A DNA stretch of 64,000 nucleotides from Buxus sempervirens (taxonomy: Eukaryota > Streptophyta > Magnoliopsida > Buxales > Buxaceae), in contig OX387182.1 in assembly GCA_947561395.2 (NCBI GenBank), positions 54,273,283-54,337,282 on the forward strand, in the 5' to 3' direction. The first letter of the stretch is position 1, and each line of letters opens with the position of its first letter. The position numbers and the translations under genes are program-made. The notes beneath the pieces were generated by a model. That model was not told where the DNA came from and ran no database searches. It saw only the letters and a program-made list of their open reading frames with translations. Positions 1 to 11,523 of this stretch are shown here, in pieces.

Positions 1-965
1 AATATATGACTTCTTATTTGGTAATGGAAGCTGTCATTTTATGTGAAGGGTATGGATTGATGTGAATAAATTTAATGAGTTCAATTTCGAATGTAAGTAT
101 ATTGAATTATGAACTATAGGACAGCGTGGTCCATGTACGAATTATGAACTATAGGACAAGGTGGTCTATGTAGGGAAAATTTTTTAAATTTTATTCATTA
201 AATATTAAAAAAATTTTAGTGGCATTTCTAAAGCATCGCTAAAAACAAAAACAAAAAATCATTAAAATATAAAATTAATGACGCTTTATTATAAATGTCA
301 TCTATAAATGAATTTAGTTACATTTTGTAAACATCACTAAATTTTCAAACAAATATCACAAATAACAAATATAATTAATGGCATTTTACATAAACATCAC
401 TAGAGAAACTTTTGTGGCATCTTACAAACATCACTATAAAGAATTTAAATATCATTTTTAATAAATCAATGATGCTTAGAAACATCACTGAATACCAAAA
501 CAAATGTCACTAATGAATATTTTAGTGGCTATTCATAAACATCACGAAAGAAAATTTAGTGGCATGTTACAAATGTCACTATCGAGAATTTAAATATCAT
601 TTTTACTAAATCTGTGATACTTAGAAACATCACTAAATACCAAAACAAATGTCACTAATAAATATTTTAGTGGCAGTTTATAAGCGTCACGAAAGAGCAT
701 TTAGTGGCATTATGCAAACATCACTATAGATAATTTAAGTATCATTTCTAATAAATTCGTGATGCTTAAAACTATCACTAAATACCCAAATAAATATCAC
801 CAATAATTTATATAATTAATGTCATTTTATATAAGCGTCACTACAACAATCCGTGACGGCCTTGTCATTGACGTTTGTTACAAACGTCACTAAACTTTTG
901 GTGACGTTTATTTATGCATTAGTGACGTTTGACAAACGTCGCTAAAAGGTACATTTCTTGTAGTA
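1..965. mobile_element. CACTA-like DNA transposon end with subterminal repeats
   Basis: The stretch is filled with degenerate short repeats of the form AGTGGCATTT...AAACATCACTA, becoming AGTGACGTTT/AAACGTCACTA near the right end. It finishes with TTTCTTGTAGT, the complement of the CACTACAAGAAA-type terminus of plant EnSpm/CACTA elements, except that the last base differs. The junction at about 965 falls inside P450 exon 2: the sequence resumes at the Glu codon of the ExxR motif. The left end is outside the window, so length and autonomy are unknown. No coding sequence is visible, so this is either a non-autonomous copy or only the end of a larger one. Confidence 0.7.
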
Positions 966-1409
966 GGAATCTATGAGACTACATCCAATGACTCCTTGCT
1001 TGTTCCTCATGAGTCCATGGAGGACATCACCATCAACAGAATGTTCATACCCAAGCAGTCTCGTATCATTGTGAATGCATGGTCAATTGGACGAGACACG
1101 GAAGTCTGGTCTGCTAATGTGAACAAGTTCTTCCCTGAGAGATTCCTGGATTCCGATGTAGATCTCCGGGGACGCCATTTCCAACTTATCCCATTTGGAG
1201 CAGATTGCAAAGGATGCTCGGGTTTGCAGCTAGGTCTTGCTCTGGTTCAACTGGTGCTGGCACAGATGTTGCATTGCTTCAATTGGCAGCTTCCTAATGG
1301 CATATCCCCTACTGACTTGGATATGAATGAGAAATTTGGCCTTGCAACGGGAAGGGCCAGCCATCTTTTCGTTATTCCGTCATATCGCCTACATGACAAC
1401 AATTCTTAA
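966..1409 (+). pseudogene. Cytochrome P450 (CYP71 clan) 3' exon fragment, copy 1
   Basis: Only the C-terminal half of P450 exon 2 remains. It starts at the K-helix ExxR (ESMR, where the CACTA-like element joins), passes through the FPERF motif and ends with the family-typical IPSYRL tail and a TAA stop. The reading frame is open throughout, but the haem-binding loop reads FGADCKGCSG where the intact copy at 33112-36675 has [10 protein letters not shown]. The conserved Gly and Arg are therefore changed although the Cys ligand remains. Without the N-terminal half and with a degraded haem loop it cannot make a working enzyme. It is the upstream member of the tandem array. The missing part may lie beyond the CACTA-like element, outside the window. 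Confidence 0.9.
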
Positions 1410-1473
1410 GGAGAGCCAGCTATCTTGTCAGGAATATAATTTAAAGTTTAAAAGTCACCAAGACCATTTTTTA

Positions 1474-1742
1474 GTGTAAATTACACTTACCTCCCTTGAG
1501 GTATGCTATAATTACACTTACCTCCCTTGAGGTTTCTAAAATAACACTTTTCCCCCTTGATATTTGTGTATGGGTCAAAATAACACTCTTTCATTAAAGT
1601 TTCTATTAAAACAGTAGTGATAGTTAGTAAAATAATTTGAACTAGACAAGATTACCTCAAGGGAGGTAAGTGTTATTTCAGAAACCTCAAGGGAGGTAAG
1701 TGTAATTATAGCATACCTCAAGGGAAATAAATGTAATTTACC
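1474..1742. mobile_element. Palindromic MITE (about 270 bp)
   Basis: The left arm carries GTAATTACACTTACCTCCC-like units, each ending CTTGAGG. The right arm carries the complement (CCTCAAGGGAGGTAAGTG) in reverse order, so nearly the whole element can fold back on itself. The spacer at about 1560-1650 is AT-rich. The copy 3 upstream region, otherwise collinear from position 1743 on, lacks this stretch, which supports insertion. The target-site duplication cannot be read because the flanks are T-runs. The superfamily is not assignable by eye. Confidence 0.7.
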
Positions 1743-2424
1743 CTTTTTTTTATAAAAATATTTTATCACCGAAATTATATCTTTAGTTTACCCAAAGAAT
1801 AAGATTCTTTACAAACTTGATTAAATCATTTATATTTAGATCCATTGATGTTCTTGCTAGCATCTAGAATAAGTTTCCGTTGATAAATGGGCATTTCATT
1901 CGGTGGGGGTTTCTCCCTAAACAAAGAATGAAACCTACACAAGCCATGTGGATTTATGTTTGTAGCATCGCTGTTTGTTAAAAAGCAGGGACGCCGACGC
2001 GTGAAGGAAAGCTAGATTTTCGTTTTTTTTTTTTTTTTAAAGGAAATAAAGAAAATTTACTACTAATCAGTCAATGAAGATACAAAGCGGGGATGAGTGA
2101 ATCCAAGGAAGTCTCCATGCATGTTCCCCCTAATAGAAATAGGCACATGCTTAATCCAAAAACAAGAAAATCAGACCACGTAATCTCTGGCTTCTTCTAC
2201 GAGATAGGCACATGCTTAATTCTTCCTTCAACAAGCCGCACACTATGACTTTGGAGCCACTTCCTTTTTCCAAGGAGGTAATTCTTCCTTCAACAAACCG
2301 CACACTATGACTTTGGAGCCGCTTCCTTTCGATGAAAACCTTTCTCCGAGGAGAGCTAGCTACTTCAGAGAAACCTTTTTTTGTCATCTTCATTCGTGCC
2401 ATTCCCAAGCTCACACTGCCACCA
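1743..2424 (+). promoter_or_regulatory. 5' flank of P450 copy 2, duplicated upstream of copy 3
   Basis: This stretch is collinear with the flank of copy 3 (about 32385-33111), showing that the array arose by duplication of units that include upstream DNA. It contains a local direct duplication: units starting at 2219 and 2281 (period about 62 bp) share ATTCTTCCTTCAACAA and following bases. No clear TATA box decides the transcription start. The open frame extends upstream of the chosen ATG, but the N-terminus conserved among copies 2, 3 and 4 begins at MS(F/S)WALPLL. Confidence 0.5.
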
Positions 2425-3105
2425 ATGTCATCTTGGGCCCTTCCCCTTCTCATAACCCTCTGTGGAGTCCTCTTCTCACTCGCCTATCTCCGACGAAGGA
2501 GACATGACCAGCGACTACCACCAGCACCCCGGAGGCTTCCCCTTATCGGAAACCTACACATGCTGGGCAGCCTTCCACACCAGGATCTCCACCGTCTGGC
2601 CAAGAAGCACGGCCCCATCATGTATATGCAGCTTGGCCTCGTCCCGGCGGTGGTAGTCACCTCACCTGAAGCCGCCGAGCTATTCCTCAAGACCCATGAC
2701 CTTGTATTCGCTAGCAGACCCAGCATCCAAACCTCTCAGTACATGTCTTACGGACGTAAAAGCATGGCCTTCGCCGAGTACGGTCCCTATTGGCGTAACA
2801 TGCGCAAGCTCTGCACTGTAGAGCTCCTCAGCAGCTCAAAGACTGAGATGTTCAAGCCCATTCGGAAGGAAGAATTGGGTCTCCTGGTTCGATCTCTCAA
2901 GGTTGCTTCGGACTCTGGAGCCATGATCAACCTTAGCTCTAAGCTTAAAGATCTTGTCCAGGACATGACATACCGAATGGTTTTGGGTTGTTCGAGGGGT
3001 GTCAAAAGCTTTGAGTTCGCTGAAATCATTGAGGAGGCGATGACGTTGTTGGGAGCTTTTAACATAGCAGATTTCATTCCCTTTGCCGGTGCACTTGATC
3101 TCCAG
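2425..3105 (+). pseudogene. Cytochrome P450 (CYP71 clan, CYP736/CYP71AU-like) exon 1, copy 2
   Basis: This exon has 227 codons and an intact frame. The start at 2425 gives MSSWALPLL followed by a hydrophobic ER-anchor segment, a basic RRRR stretch, the proline-rich hinge (LPPAPRRLP, with Ala where copy 3 has Gly) and the substrate-recognition region with WRNMRKLC near residue 120. It ends in LDLQ at a GT donor in phase 0, exactly as in copy 3. The rest of the gene lies at 6765-7005 and 29981-30579, interrupted by nested LTR elements, and the haem loop carries a stop codon. The gene is therefore dead even though this exon looks fine. Family members are ER-anchored mono-oxygenases of specialised metabolism; the substrate is not predictable. 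Confidence 0.9.
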
Positions 3106-3627
3106 GTATGATTTTTATCCTTTTTATACCAGGATGTTAATATGGATCAGAAGTTTAAGAGGTTAGTGACGATTGACACTAGGCGATTATGACCTTATTA
3201 TGTTTTTCACCAAAAAAAAAAAACAAATATATATATATGACCTTATATTATAATCTAAGTGGCATTTTCACTTTTTTCTTAAAAAAAAATTTTATTTTAA
3301 TGATTAAATTATTCACATATTCAACACGGAACTAGATAATTAAATAATCTTACAAAAGTTGACAAATTACAAGCATCATTTTATTTAAACTAGCCAAGTG
3401 CACGTGTAGTACTGCACATATGAAAAAAGAGAGGAACAGTTTTATAATTGATTATTTAATTTTCAAAAAATTTGAATCAATTTAACTATTGTACCCTCTT
3501 ATTAATGATTCTTCACAATGATATATAAGGGTTGTTTTGAAAACTAATCACATTTTGTTGGCGCAATTCGAAGGGAGCGCGTCAAGTTATATGTGGTATA
3601 GATTATTGCAAGCATTCATTTTGAATA

Positions 3628-4726
3628 TGTTTACACCCTATATAACCGACGAATAAGAGAAGGACACGTGGTGCCTAGGTGGCTTGATTAGGCCATGACA
3701 TCAAGGCCCATAGACTTTGAAGGGTTGAGCAGGCCACGTCAGCACGCATACAGAAGAATGCGGTTCGAGCCACGCAAGCCAAATACGACAAAACCATAAA
3801 TATCAAAGGATCGTGCCATCGGCCGTTCAAGAATAAAACTATTTTTAGATCATGGCCGGGCGGTTATCACTTTGAAACAGAGAACTGAAGATAACCAACC
3901 GCCATGAAGATCGTGCGAGAGTAGGACGTTGAGCAACCGTCAAGGAGCGGCTATAAAAGGCCCCAATTCGAAGAGCTCAAGGACACAATCCACACAACCG
4001 CAACCGGTTATTATATTATTTTGATCAACCGTGATCCTTTATCTCCTCTAATACAGACGGATAAATTAGGACTTCTCTCACTGCTTCCAGTCGCAGTGAC
4101 ATCTTCGACCCCTCTTTACTCCGACTAACACCAGAATCCTGCCACCGGAGAGTAAGATGAGGCCGCCCCTGACTCGCAGTTCTGTCTTTACAGAATCCCG
4201 AGCAGCCGGTCCCGAGACTCGCTCTGTTCACGCCAAGTGACTTGTGTATTTTCGGGTAAGCAGCAATCCAAGGTGAACCCCCTGAATTGGCTTTGCTAGC
4301 AGCCGCCCCCTTCCTCCTGCGCTTATACCCGATCACGGTTATAAGACCAGGACAGGCCGGTCCTGCAAGCCCTGTCAATTTTCTTTTGTACTTTTGTTTC
4401 CATTTTGAGGATTATCTGTTGTCGCTTTCGGCTATTCGGCCGATTTATTAATAAAGGATTTGTGTGCCGTTAGTTGCTTTCGCTTTCAAACACTTACAAG
4501 AACCCGAAACGAAGACGGAACCCCTAGTCTTCATACCATCGCCTGACCGATTTTATTACAGGTGACTTGCAGTACGACTGAACCGATCCCGGTTCAGATT
4601 CGGAACAGGTGCCCGGGGTCAGGAATCGACTCGAAAATCATTGTATCAAACGATACTGGCACGCCCGTGTAGAGACACATCACCACCTTCGACACGTGTC
4701 CACACCGGCCCATTTTTGGAGCAACA
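3628..4726 (+). mobile_element. Solo LTR, family unassigned, TSD GAATA
   Basis: The element begins TGTTTACACC and ends GGAGCAACA (TG...CA), flanked by GAATA at 3623-3627 and 4727-4731. It is absent from the otherwise collinear intron of copy 3. It is 1,099 bp long. A TATA-like CTATAAAAGG at about 3951 and an AATAAAGG polyadenylation-like signal near 4450 suggest + orientation. No internal region or partner LTR is present, so it is a solo LTR left by recombination. Lineage cannot be told without a primer-binding site. Confidence 0.85.
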
Positions 4727-5485
4727 GAATAATTATTGTAAAAGTTGACTAATTATTCATTTTGAATAATCTTAACAAATGATTGCAAGCATTCGTGTTG
4801 AATTGAATTCATTCCCCAGTGAGTTTGCAAAAGTTGAAGGAGAGTTGGGTACGACGTTTGGTTAAGGATGTTGGGCTCTTGTAAAACTTATAGATATTAT
4901 AATTTTGACATTGTTTAACTTGAAAGAAGATTTATAAATAACAAGTCTGTCATTATCATATAAAAGAGTTTTTAAAACATCTTTCAAGTATATCCTTCAC
5001 AACTTCCACATGTTACAATTCTGATACTGTACTTCTGCAAAAGTCATTCTCAAAATCCAAAAACAGGTCTTAGGATGATTCTAGGTTGTAGAGTATTTTA
5101 CAAAATTCATCTGGAGAAAACTCATTCCCCAGATGAAACCAAACACCCATATAACCCCTCAAATACATTTTAACCCTTGGAAGTCATTCCGAGCTTTGGA
5201 ATAAGTTCCAAAATTGAAAGCCAAAGGATATATAAGTAAATTAAGTAAATGGTGTGGAAGAAATTGTATGTTATTTAAGTGAGAATTAGACAAGTGTAGC
5301 ATCTTACCACTAATGTTTTTATAAATTAAAAAAACATTTCTTTTTATTGAAAAAGCACTTTGCTGCCTAACTGTTTTTTTTTTAAATGGAACTTAGCTAC
5401 CTAACTAACTCAAGTAGCAAAATTTGCTAGAGGAGGCCGGAAGAAACATCCAAAATGGTCATTATAAAAGACAAAAACAAAGTAT

Positions 5486-5996
5486 ATCTCGTGCCTATCG
5501 TGCCAAGTTGGCCCGATAGGCACGTTTAACTCATGCCTGGTGGGCCGCACGCTGGGCACAGCACGGCCCACCTGGAAGATGGGTTATGCAATGCCTGACC
5601 CGTAACCCAATAGCCAAGGCACGGTCCAACCGGTGGCACAGTGAAGGCTAGGCCGTGGCACGCGGGACCCCAAGGGCTGTATAATAAACTTATTAAAAAT
5701 TTCAGAAAAATAAAAAAACAAGGTTTAAAAATTGTAAAAAAGAACAAGGTTAAAAAACCTACTTCTTTTTAATACAGGTTGGCTTGGTAGGCCGCACTTA
5801 AAGCATGTCGTTATGCCCATGTGCTTTGCAAGCCACGATCTACCGGGCTATTATGCCTTGACGACCCCAGTGCACGATACCCTAGGCACGGCACGGCACA
5901 TTAATAGGTGTTGGGTCGTACTCAACACAAGCGAGCATGTTTTAAGCTTGTTGGGTCGTGCCAACCCGACCTGATAAGCTACCCTATCCCCACGTC
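5486..5996. mobile_element. GC-rich insertion (MITE-like) in intron of copy 2
   Basis: About 0.5 kb is present here and absent from the copy 3 intron. It is rich in GGCACG/CGTGCC words. A perfect short hairpin (GTGCCTATCG ... CGATAGGCAC) lies near the left end at about 5490-5524 and GGGTCGTGCCAACCCGACC near the right end. Ends and target duplication are not clear. The repeated GGCACGG words resemble non-autonomous plant DNA elements, but the family is not certain. Confidence 0.5.
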
Positions 5997-6764
5997 AAGA
6001 AATTCTAGAAACCACTACGGACTGATATCATTCACAGTAGCCTATCCAGACCTGAAGAAGTTTATAAAAAAGATTTATTTTCTCAATTCAAAAAACACCG
6101 ACCCAAAGATTAACTAAAACATCAACCAAAAACCAAAATACTTTAGTTCACGCTAGAGAATTAGAATCCAAAACGGAACTAAATGTTTTCAAATGCAAAC
6201 AAAACTGACCCAAAGTCAGAGCATGGCATCCTGGAATTTGTTCAAAATGACCCAACAAGGATTGAGATTATCCACTACATGTTGAGCATTTAAAGGGCTT
6301 AACAGAACTCAATAATTGCTTGATTTCTCTCCTTTTTCTCTCCTTCTTTATTGGAGCTACTTGCTAATGCAGCAAACAGCTATTAAGTATTATCAAGCTC
6401 AACAATAGATTATCTCAATCCCTCCTACGAAGGAAAAGGGGAGTACCGAATATATATATTACAAAGAATGATCCAAATCAGTGTCTAATATCTAATAATT
6501 CCACAGTTAATAATACTTACTCTAATAAGATTTTGAGAAAAAGCAAGATTGTGTAGGAACAAGAGGACATAGACGTAAATAAATCATAATGTAAAGGTAT
6601 AATGTAGAAAGATTGAAAGACAAAACGCTTGGAAGCAATTGAGATCCATCGCCACATATTGGAACCAAAAAAGAAAAGAAAAAGTAAAGTTCGAGAAGCT
6701 TAGAAAAGCTTAGAACATTAGATTTATTATCAACTGGGTAACCCATTTGAATTCTCACTTTTAG

Positions 6765-7005
6765 GGACTCAATCGCCGTGCGAGGGTCGTTAGCAAGGTC
6801 TTTGATCAGTTCTTGGAGAAGATGATTGACGAGCATGTAAAAAACGCTGCAGGAAACCAATCTGGCCAACATAGAGACCTCATTGATGTAATGTTGTCCT
6901 TGATGAAGGAGACCCAAGTTGGAGAACATGGGAACCAATACAGCATTGATCGGACCAACATCAAAGCCATTCTCATAGACATGCTCGAAGCTGCAACCCA
7001 CACAT
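6765..7005 (+). pseudogene. Cytochrome P450 exon 2, 5' part, copy 2
   Basis: After the acceptor TTTTAG the frame opens with GLNRRAR and runs to the start of the I-helix (DMLEAATHT), where the oxygen-activating AATDTS motif of copy 3 should follow. It is cut at 7005 by the outer solo LTR. The CACAT at 7001-7005 is repeated at 29976-29980 on the far side, where exon coding resumes. Against copy 3 (35836 onward) this part is collinear without gaps. Confidence 0.9.
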
Positions 7006-7713
7006 TGTAGACACCCCAAAGTTGCACGATTTTTGATAAATCTTAAAGGAGAGAAATATTTTATTGGAATTTTCAATTCTTTCCATTGGGTTTGAGATAC
7101 TTAACCCATTTGAATCCAAAACCGTAAAGGAAAAGACCCGAATTCAATCTTTTGTGCAAACTCAAACTTTTTCCGGTTGAATTTTGTTGACTTTTGACCC
7201 CAGAAAATGAAATATTTTTTAAAGCCAGATTTCAAGATAATTTTTCCCGGTAATCAAGTTTTTAGCCATGTTATTGCATAAAAGAATTTTTTGAGATTTT
7301 AAATCTTGACGAATACCTTGGTTTTAACATATTGAACCTTTTTTCCAAACCTGAAAAACCGGAATTTTGCCTTGAACTGAAAAGTTGACTTTTTATTCAC
7401 TTGGAATTTGGGTCTGAAACTATTTTTAATGGATTCAAATTGGGGGGGGGGGGGGGGGGTGTTTACTTATTTACATGTAATATCTTAAGTAAATGTCCTC
7501 GTCCATTTACTTAAACGATATTACATGTAAATAAGTATTGCCTGTGTTAAAATTCGGAAAAAAAGGCTTTTTTCCTTGTATCCGGCAACTCAGGCCGGAT
7601 ACAAGTATTTTCCTTTGTATCCGGTGGAACATACCGGATACAAACAATCCTTAGTATATCCGGCATTATATGCCGGATACATTAAGACCCTTTTGTATCC
7701 GGCCTGATATGCC
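7006..7713 (+). mobile_element. Outer Tat-family solo LTR, left part
   Basis: The LTR begins TGTAGACACCCC directly after the CACAT target duplication and is the left piece of a solo LTR that resumes at 27890 and ends CATGTCTCACA at 29975. It includes a G-run of about 18 at 7441-7459 and, at 7575-7713, four hairpins of the type TATCCGG...CCGGATA. The fourth hairpin is interrupted by the inner element. Its orientation (TGTAGAC first) is opposite to the inner element. The sequence is clearly related to the inner LTRs but diverged, so it is the older insertion. Confidence 0.88.
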
Positions 7714-10025
7714 TGTGAGACATGGGAAAAAATCACCGGAATGATCATCCCTCCGTCAACACACGGGCTCAACGCAAAAATTGGGAGAGTCGCCACCATT
7801 CATGATTTTGGGGTGAGAATGGACACCAAAGAGATTCAAAAAAAAGCAAAAAAGAGACAAAAGAAACATTCTAGGATAAAAATAATCCTACTTGAAAATC
7901 AAATCCAGAGATGGGTAAGGGGATTAGATTATGAACGGGGGAAGGTGTTAGGCACCCCCATTCATCCACACGAAGTGGTTGCCAAGTGTATGTTCATGCT
8001 AAAAAGAAAATAAGAAGCTTGCTAAAAATCATGAAAAAGCCTTGAAAAAGGAACAAGTGTATGATATATTCACATGAAGATCTAAATGGATTTTAGATCC
8101 TCTCTTATGTCAATATCATTTCTGGAATATCTCAAAAGATAGAAATCCAAATCTCAAGTTGCTTAAGACCAAGTTAAATCAAATCCGAAAAATTCGGTAA
8201 AAAGTATGCCATTTGCCTTGAAATCATTCAAATCCAATTCTAAATTGAACCAAACCAAATCCATTTGAAAGATTAGGGTAAATAAGAGTCTCATGCAAAA
8301 TTTCACTTCATTCCGATGAAAGATCTAGGAGTTATGCTCCTTTGAAGTTGCTGCTGGGGATTTTTAAAAGTGGTAAGTGGGCAACTTTGGAAAATTGTCT
8401 AGAAAAATCCACTACATAAAAGTCCATGAAATTTGGTGTGAATGAAGTCTGTATGGCCATCTTTCCATAGAAACTAGCCTCATACAAAAATCCCTTCGGA
8501 TGTGCCTTGGGTGGTCTCCCGAACAGGCCCCGAAGATCACAGATTTACCCAGAAAAGTACAAATGAACAGTTCTGAGTAAATCGGTTACCAATAATTCAA
8601 ATGGAATTCAAAAATTATGAAACCAACTGGATTTGAAAATAGACTCATAAAGGAATACTCAGAAACAAAAATCACTCGAATCGGACTTAAAACGAACACA
8701 TGGCGGTCCGTCGAAGTGACAAGTTCTGTACTTGAACCTGAACTGTCCACTTAACTTCGACAGAGAGGTATCAAAAATCCGCTAGATAGAAATTCATGAA
8801 ATTTGGTGGACATAAACTAGACAGCCTCACCTTTCCCATGGTTCTGTAATCGCCCCAAAATTCATCCGGATGATGAAGTTATGGGCATCCGAAGTAAGGG
8901 TACAGGTGCTGTCAAGCTAAGCCACTTTTGAAGAAAACCAAATCCGAAAATTGATAAAATGTGTGTGATCTGTGTGAGATGAATCCAAAACCTTTGAAAA
9001 ACATTTTAAAACACTCCAGAATTTGATTGAGGCCATTTATTGGAGATTTATCACAATGAATGTAATAAATCCCCAAATGTGAGCCTATTCACCAAAAAAA
9101 AGTGTAATATGTGTGCAAGAGTGAAAAACCAAACAAGATTAATACACATGCATATAGATTCAACAAAATAGGTTCTAGCATAGCCTAGGGTTCCGTTCCA
9201 TTATCGTTTCCCTCTGTTCTCTCTCCCCGTTAAAAACGGATCTTCAAAATAATCAAGGGTACTTTGATTATAGAACGGTTTTCAAACATTCAAAAGCCTT
9301 ATGCTACATGGGTTCTAGCACTAGGGTCAATCCCCAGTCTCGTTTCTCCTAGATCCGCCTTCACGTTTTACGGCTAGGGGAGTCTTGAGATACTTTGAGC
9401 CGGGGAAGGATTTCCACACATACAAACAAGGCTTTACACTACAGAAAGGTAGAAGAAGAGATCTAGATCTAGGAATGTAAAGACAGAAAATAAAAAGAAA
9501 AGTTGAGGCTTACCTGAGTTCTGGAGGCGATTCCACAGCGGTTTTCTTCTTCTCTTGGAGTTCTTCTTTGCGAGAATTCAAAACAAGAGTTGAGTGCCAT
9601 TTTCTCAAGGAGGAGGCTCCTATTTATAGGCAAAGGCTAAGGTCATTGGTAGACACAACTTAATGTCTAGAACCCCTCCAACCTTAACCCTAAGGTCATT
9701 TCCGAGATTTCCCCTCATTTAATGAGGGACATGATGGTAAAAGTGAAAAGCTCTCGGAAAACCCTAATTTTGAGCAAACTTAAGGTATCCGGTATGTCAG
9801 ACCGGATAAAAAAGGGCCTTAAGGTATCCGGTACATTTTACCGGATACACTAAGGCTCACATGTATCCGGTATGAGTATCCGGATACAGGAAGGAGCACT
9901 TGTATCCGGATTATCCGGATTGAGTATCCGGATACAGGTAAAAGTTTATTTTCTTCAAATTCTGTGCAGGCTTTCCAGGAGATAATGATTTTTTATGATT
10001 GTTTGTGCAATTTGGGGTGTCTACA
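7714..10025 (-). repeat. 3' LTR of the inner Tat element
   Basis: This LTR is 2,312 bp, starts TGTGAGACAT and ends GGTGTCTACA in + reading. A TATA-like box reads CTATAAATAG on the minus strand at 9620-9629. TATCCGG/CCGGATA hairpins cluster at 9785-9935. The purine-rich tract next to its inner edge (complement of ACTGCCCCTCTTTG at 10026-10039) fits a polypurine tract for plus-strand priming. Confidence 0.93.
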
Positions 10026-10722
10026 ACTGCCCCTCTTTGCGGGAGCTGCGAAGCAGTGAGCTGCAAAGAGTAGACAAGCCCAAATTGCATTCCCTTGAGC
10101 ATGATTTGCTCGGTTCAATTCAATTTTTGTTGAAAACAATTTTTGAGTGGAGATTTGCCAAAAAGCCCTCACTTTAAGGGGGGCATCTCTCCAAGAGTTC
10201 TTAAATTCCACTGAGCTCTCGTGGCTATGAAGTGGATTTTAAGCCCAAAAATAGGATTTTTTGAAAAACTGATTTTTTATCAAACCAAGTTGAAAATTGA
10301 GTGGATATCATCCTTTTGGCCAGGCACATTTCCCAAAGTTGTCCCAAATTCCACAGAGCTCTCGTGGCTGTGAGGCGGATTTCAAGACAAAAATAGGATT
10401 TTGAGGAAATAGTAAGAATTATAGCACAAGTTTTCTTTTTTCTTTTTTTTTCTTTTCTTCTTCTTCTTCTTCTTTTTTTTTCCTATTTCTTTTCTTTTCC
10501 TTCTTTTTCTTTTCTTCTTTTTCTCTATTTTTCCCTGCTTTTTCTCTATTTTTTCTGTTTTTTCCTGTTTTTTCTATTTTGTTTCTTCTTTTTTTTGTTT
10601 TTTTTGTTTTTGGCAATGTGCTGACATATCTCTCTTCCTTTGCAGCTTTGGCTACTTGATCATTTGAGCCAGATTGAAGAGATCAATCGACACTTCTTCC
10701 CGAGTCTAAAAGTCCCCTCTTG
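10026..10722 (-). other. Non-coding 3' region of Tat element, with homopurine/homopyrimidine tract
   Basis: It lies between the LTR and the antisense ORF. It contains a direct repeat of CCACAGAGCTCTCGTGGCTGTGA-like words at about 10207 and 10351, and an almost pure pyrimidine tract at 10430-10600 (purine on the element's sense strand). Short open frames here are artefacts of the tract. No gene is seen. Confidence 0.6.
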
Positions 10723-11523
10723 ATGAGCAACAGGGGGTGCCCCGATATTCCAGGGGGCAAACAGGGCTGGTTCACTTTCTTGGGCTCGCTTCAGGATGAC
10801 CAAGTAAGATGGCCTGGTACTTATCAGCCTAATGCGGAGACAGTGATTAGCTTCCGAGACCGCAACTTTCTGATTCTGGCTGGCCTGAGGCATGCAGTGC
10901 TTTATCTTCCTCTGCGGGTCCTTCGTCAGTTCCGTGCGACCCAGGGGATTATCATCCCATGTGGATATGAGGATCGTCTTGGGCCCCTTTCTATGAAGCT
11001 GAATGCCTGGTTGATGAAGGAGTGGTCCTATGTCCGCTTCATGCATGGTCCAGTCTTTTCAGAAGCCCATGTGAAGGATTATCTCTTCTGGATCAAGGAA
11101 CAGATACAGACTCAGGCCCCGGTACCCGAAGATCCTCCTGTAGTCTTGGTTCCTACTTATGAGGACATTCTAGAGTCTGAGCGGGCTTCTCATAAGAGGC
11201 TTCAGCAGATATGGGTACGGGAGGCCCAGGAGCTCAGGATACAGGGCGCTTATCTGGAGAGGCAGCTTGAGGAGCAGATCTCACGCCGTATTGCCGTGGA
11301 AGAGAAGCTGGAGGAGCAGAGGCAGGCTCGTTGCTTTGAGGTCCGTATGATCCGGCAGAAGTACCAGGATACTTTGGCCATCCTTAGGAGTATGAGGATC
11401 AAGCAGGCCCTTTCAGATGAGGTCATTTCCTTCCTGAGTGATCCCGCTGCAGAGGGGGCTTCAGGAGTCATTGCAGCTCAGGCGGCTCGGATTCAGGAGC
11501 TTGAGGAGCGGCTAGGAGACTAG
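10723..11523 (+). CDS. Additional antisense ORF of the Tat element (266 codons)
   Basis: An ATG at 10723 opens a frame to TAG at 11521-11523, antisense to gag-pol. The product has a globular N-terminal part with aromatic-rich motifs (WFTFLGSL, FRDRNF, RFMHGPVF) and, from about residue 140, a long Glu/Arg/Gln-rich helix of likely coiled coil (ESERASHKRLQQIW onward). This position and orientation match the extra ORF known for some Tat (Retand-like) elements, where such ORFs have been linked to plant-mobile-domain-like proteins. I do not see enough motif to assign that domain here. It would be read from its own promoter or from flanking DNA. Function is unknown. Confidence 0.65.
   Translation: MSNRGCPDIPGGKQGWFTFLGSLQDDQVRWPGTYQPNAETVISFRDRNFLILAGLRHAVLYLPLRVLRQFRATQGIIIPCGYEDRLGPLSMKLNAWLMKEWSYVRFMHGPVFSEAHVKDYLFWIKEQIQTQAPVPEDPPVVLVPTYEDILESERASHKRLQQIWVREAQELRIQGAYLERQLEEQISRRIAVEEKLEEQRQARCFEVRMIRQKYQDTLAILRSMRIKQALSDEVISFLSDPAAEGASGVIAAQAARIQELEERLGD

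Larger units (their letters stand above)
3106..6764 (+). other. Intron of P450 copy 2, enlarged by insertions
   Basis: The intron runs from GT at 3106 to AG at 6764 (3.66 kb, against 2.04 kb in copy 3). Alignment by eye with the copy 3 intron shows shared backbone interrupted by a 1.1-kb solo LTR at 3628-4726 and a GC-rich insertion at about 5486-5996. The last 700 bases before the acceptor are again shared (for example the stretch with CCCACGTCAAGAAATTCTAG). No other gene is seen in it. Confidence 0.75.

Noticed and set aside
4025-4378. 117-codon minus-strand frame in the intron of copy 2
   Set aside because: It lies within the solo LTR at 3628-4726, antisense to its TATA-like box, without any domain.
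7441-7459. Run of about 18 G as a possible quadruplex or signal
   Set aside because: A single G-run in a decayed LTR, most simply slippage or a sequencing/assembly effect. A second, shorter run at 45172 has the same explanation.
7590-8013. Matching frames in LTR copies on both strands (near 7590-8013 and 25395-25881)
   Set aside because: They lie in the LTR U3/R part, recur only because the LTRs are copies, and show no domain.
10419-10616. Lys/Glu-rich minus-strand frame
   Set aside because: Translation of a homopurine tract, so low complexity only.
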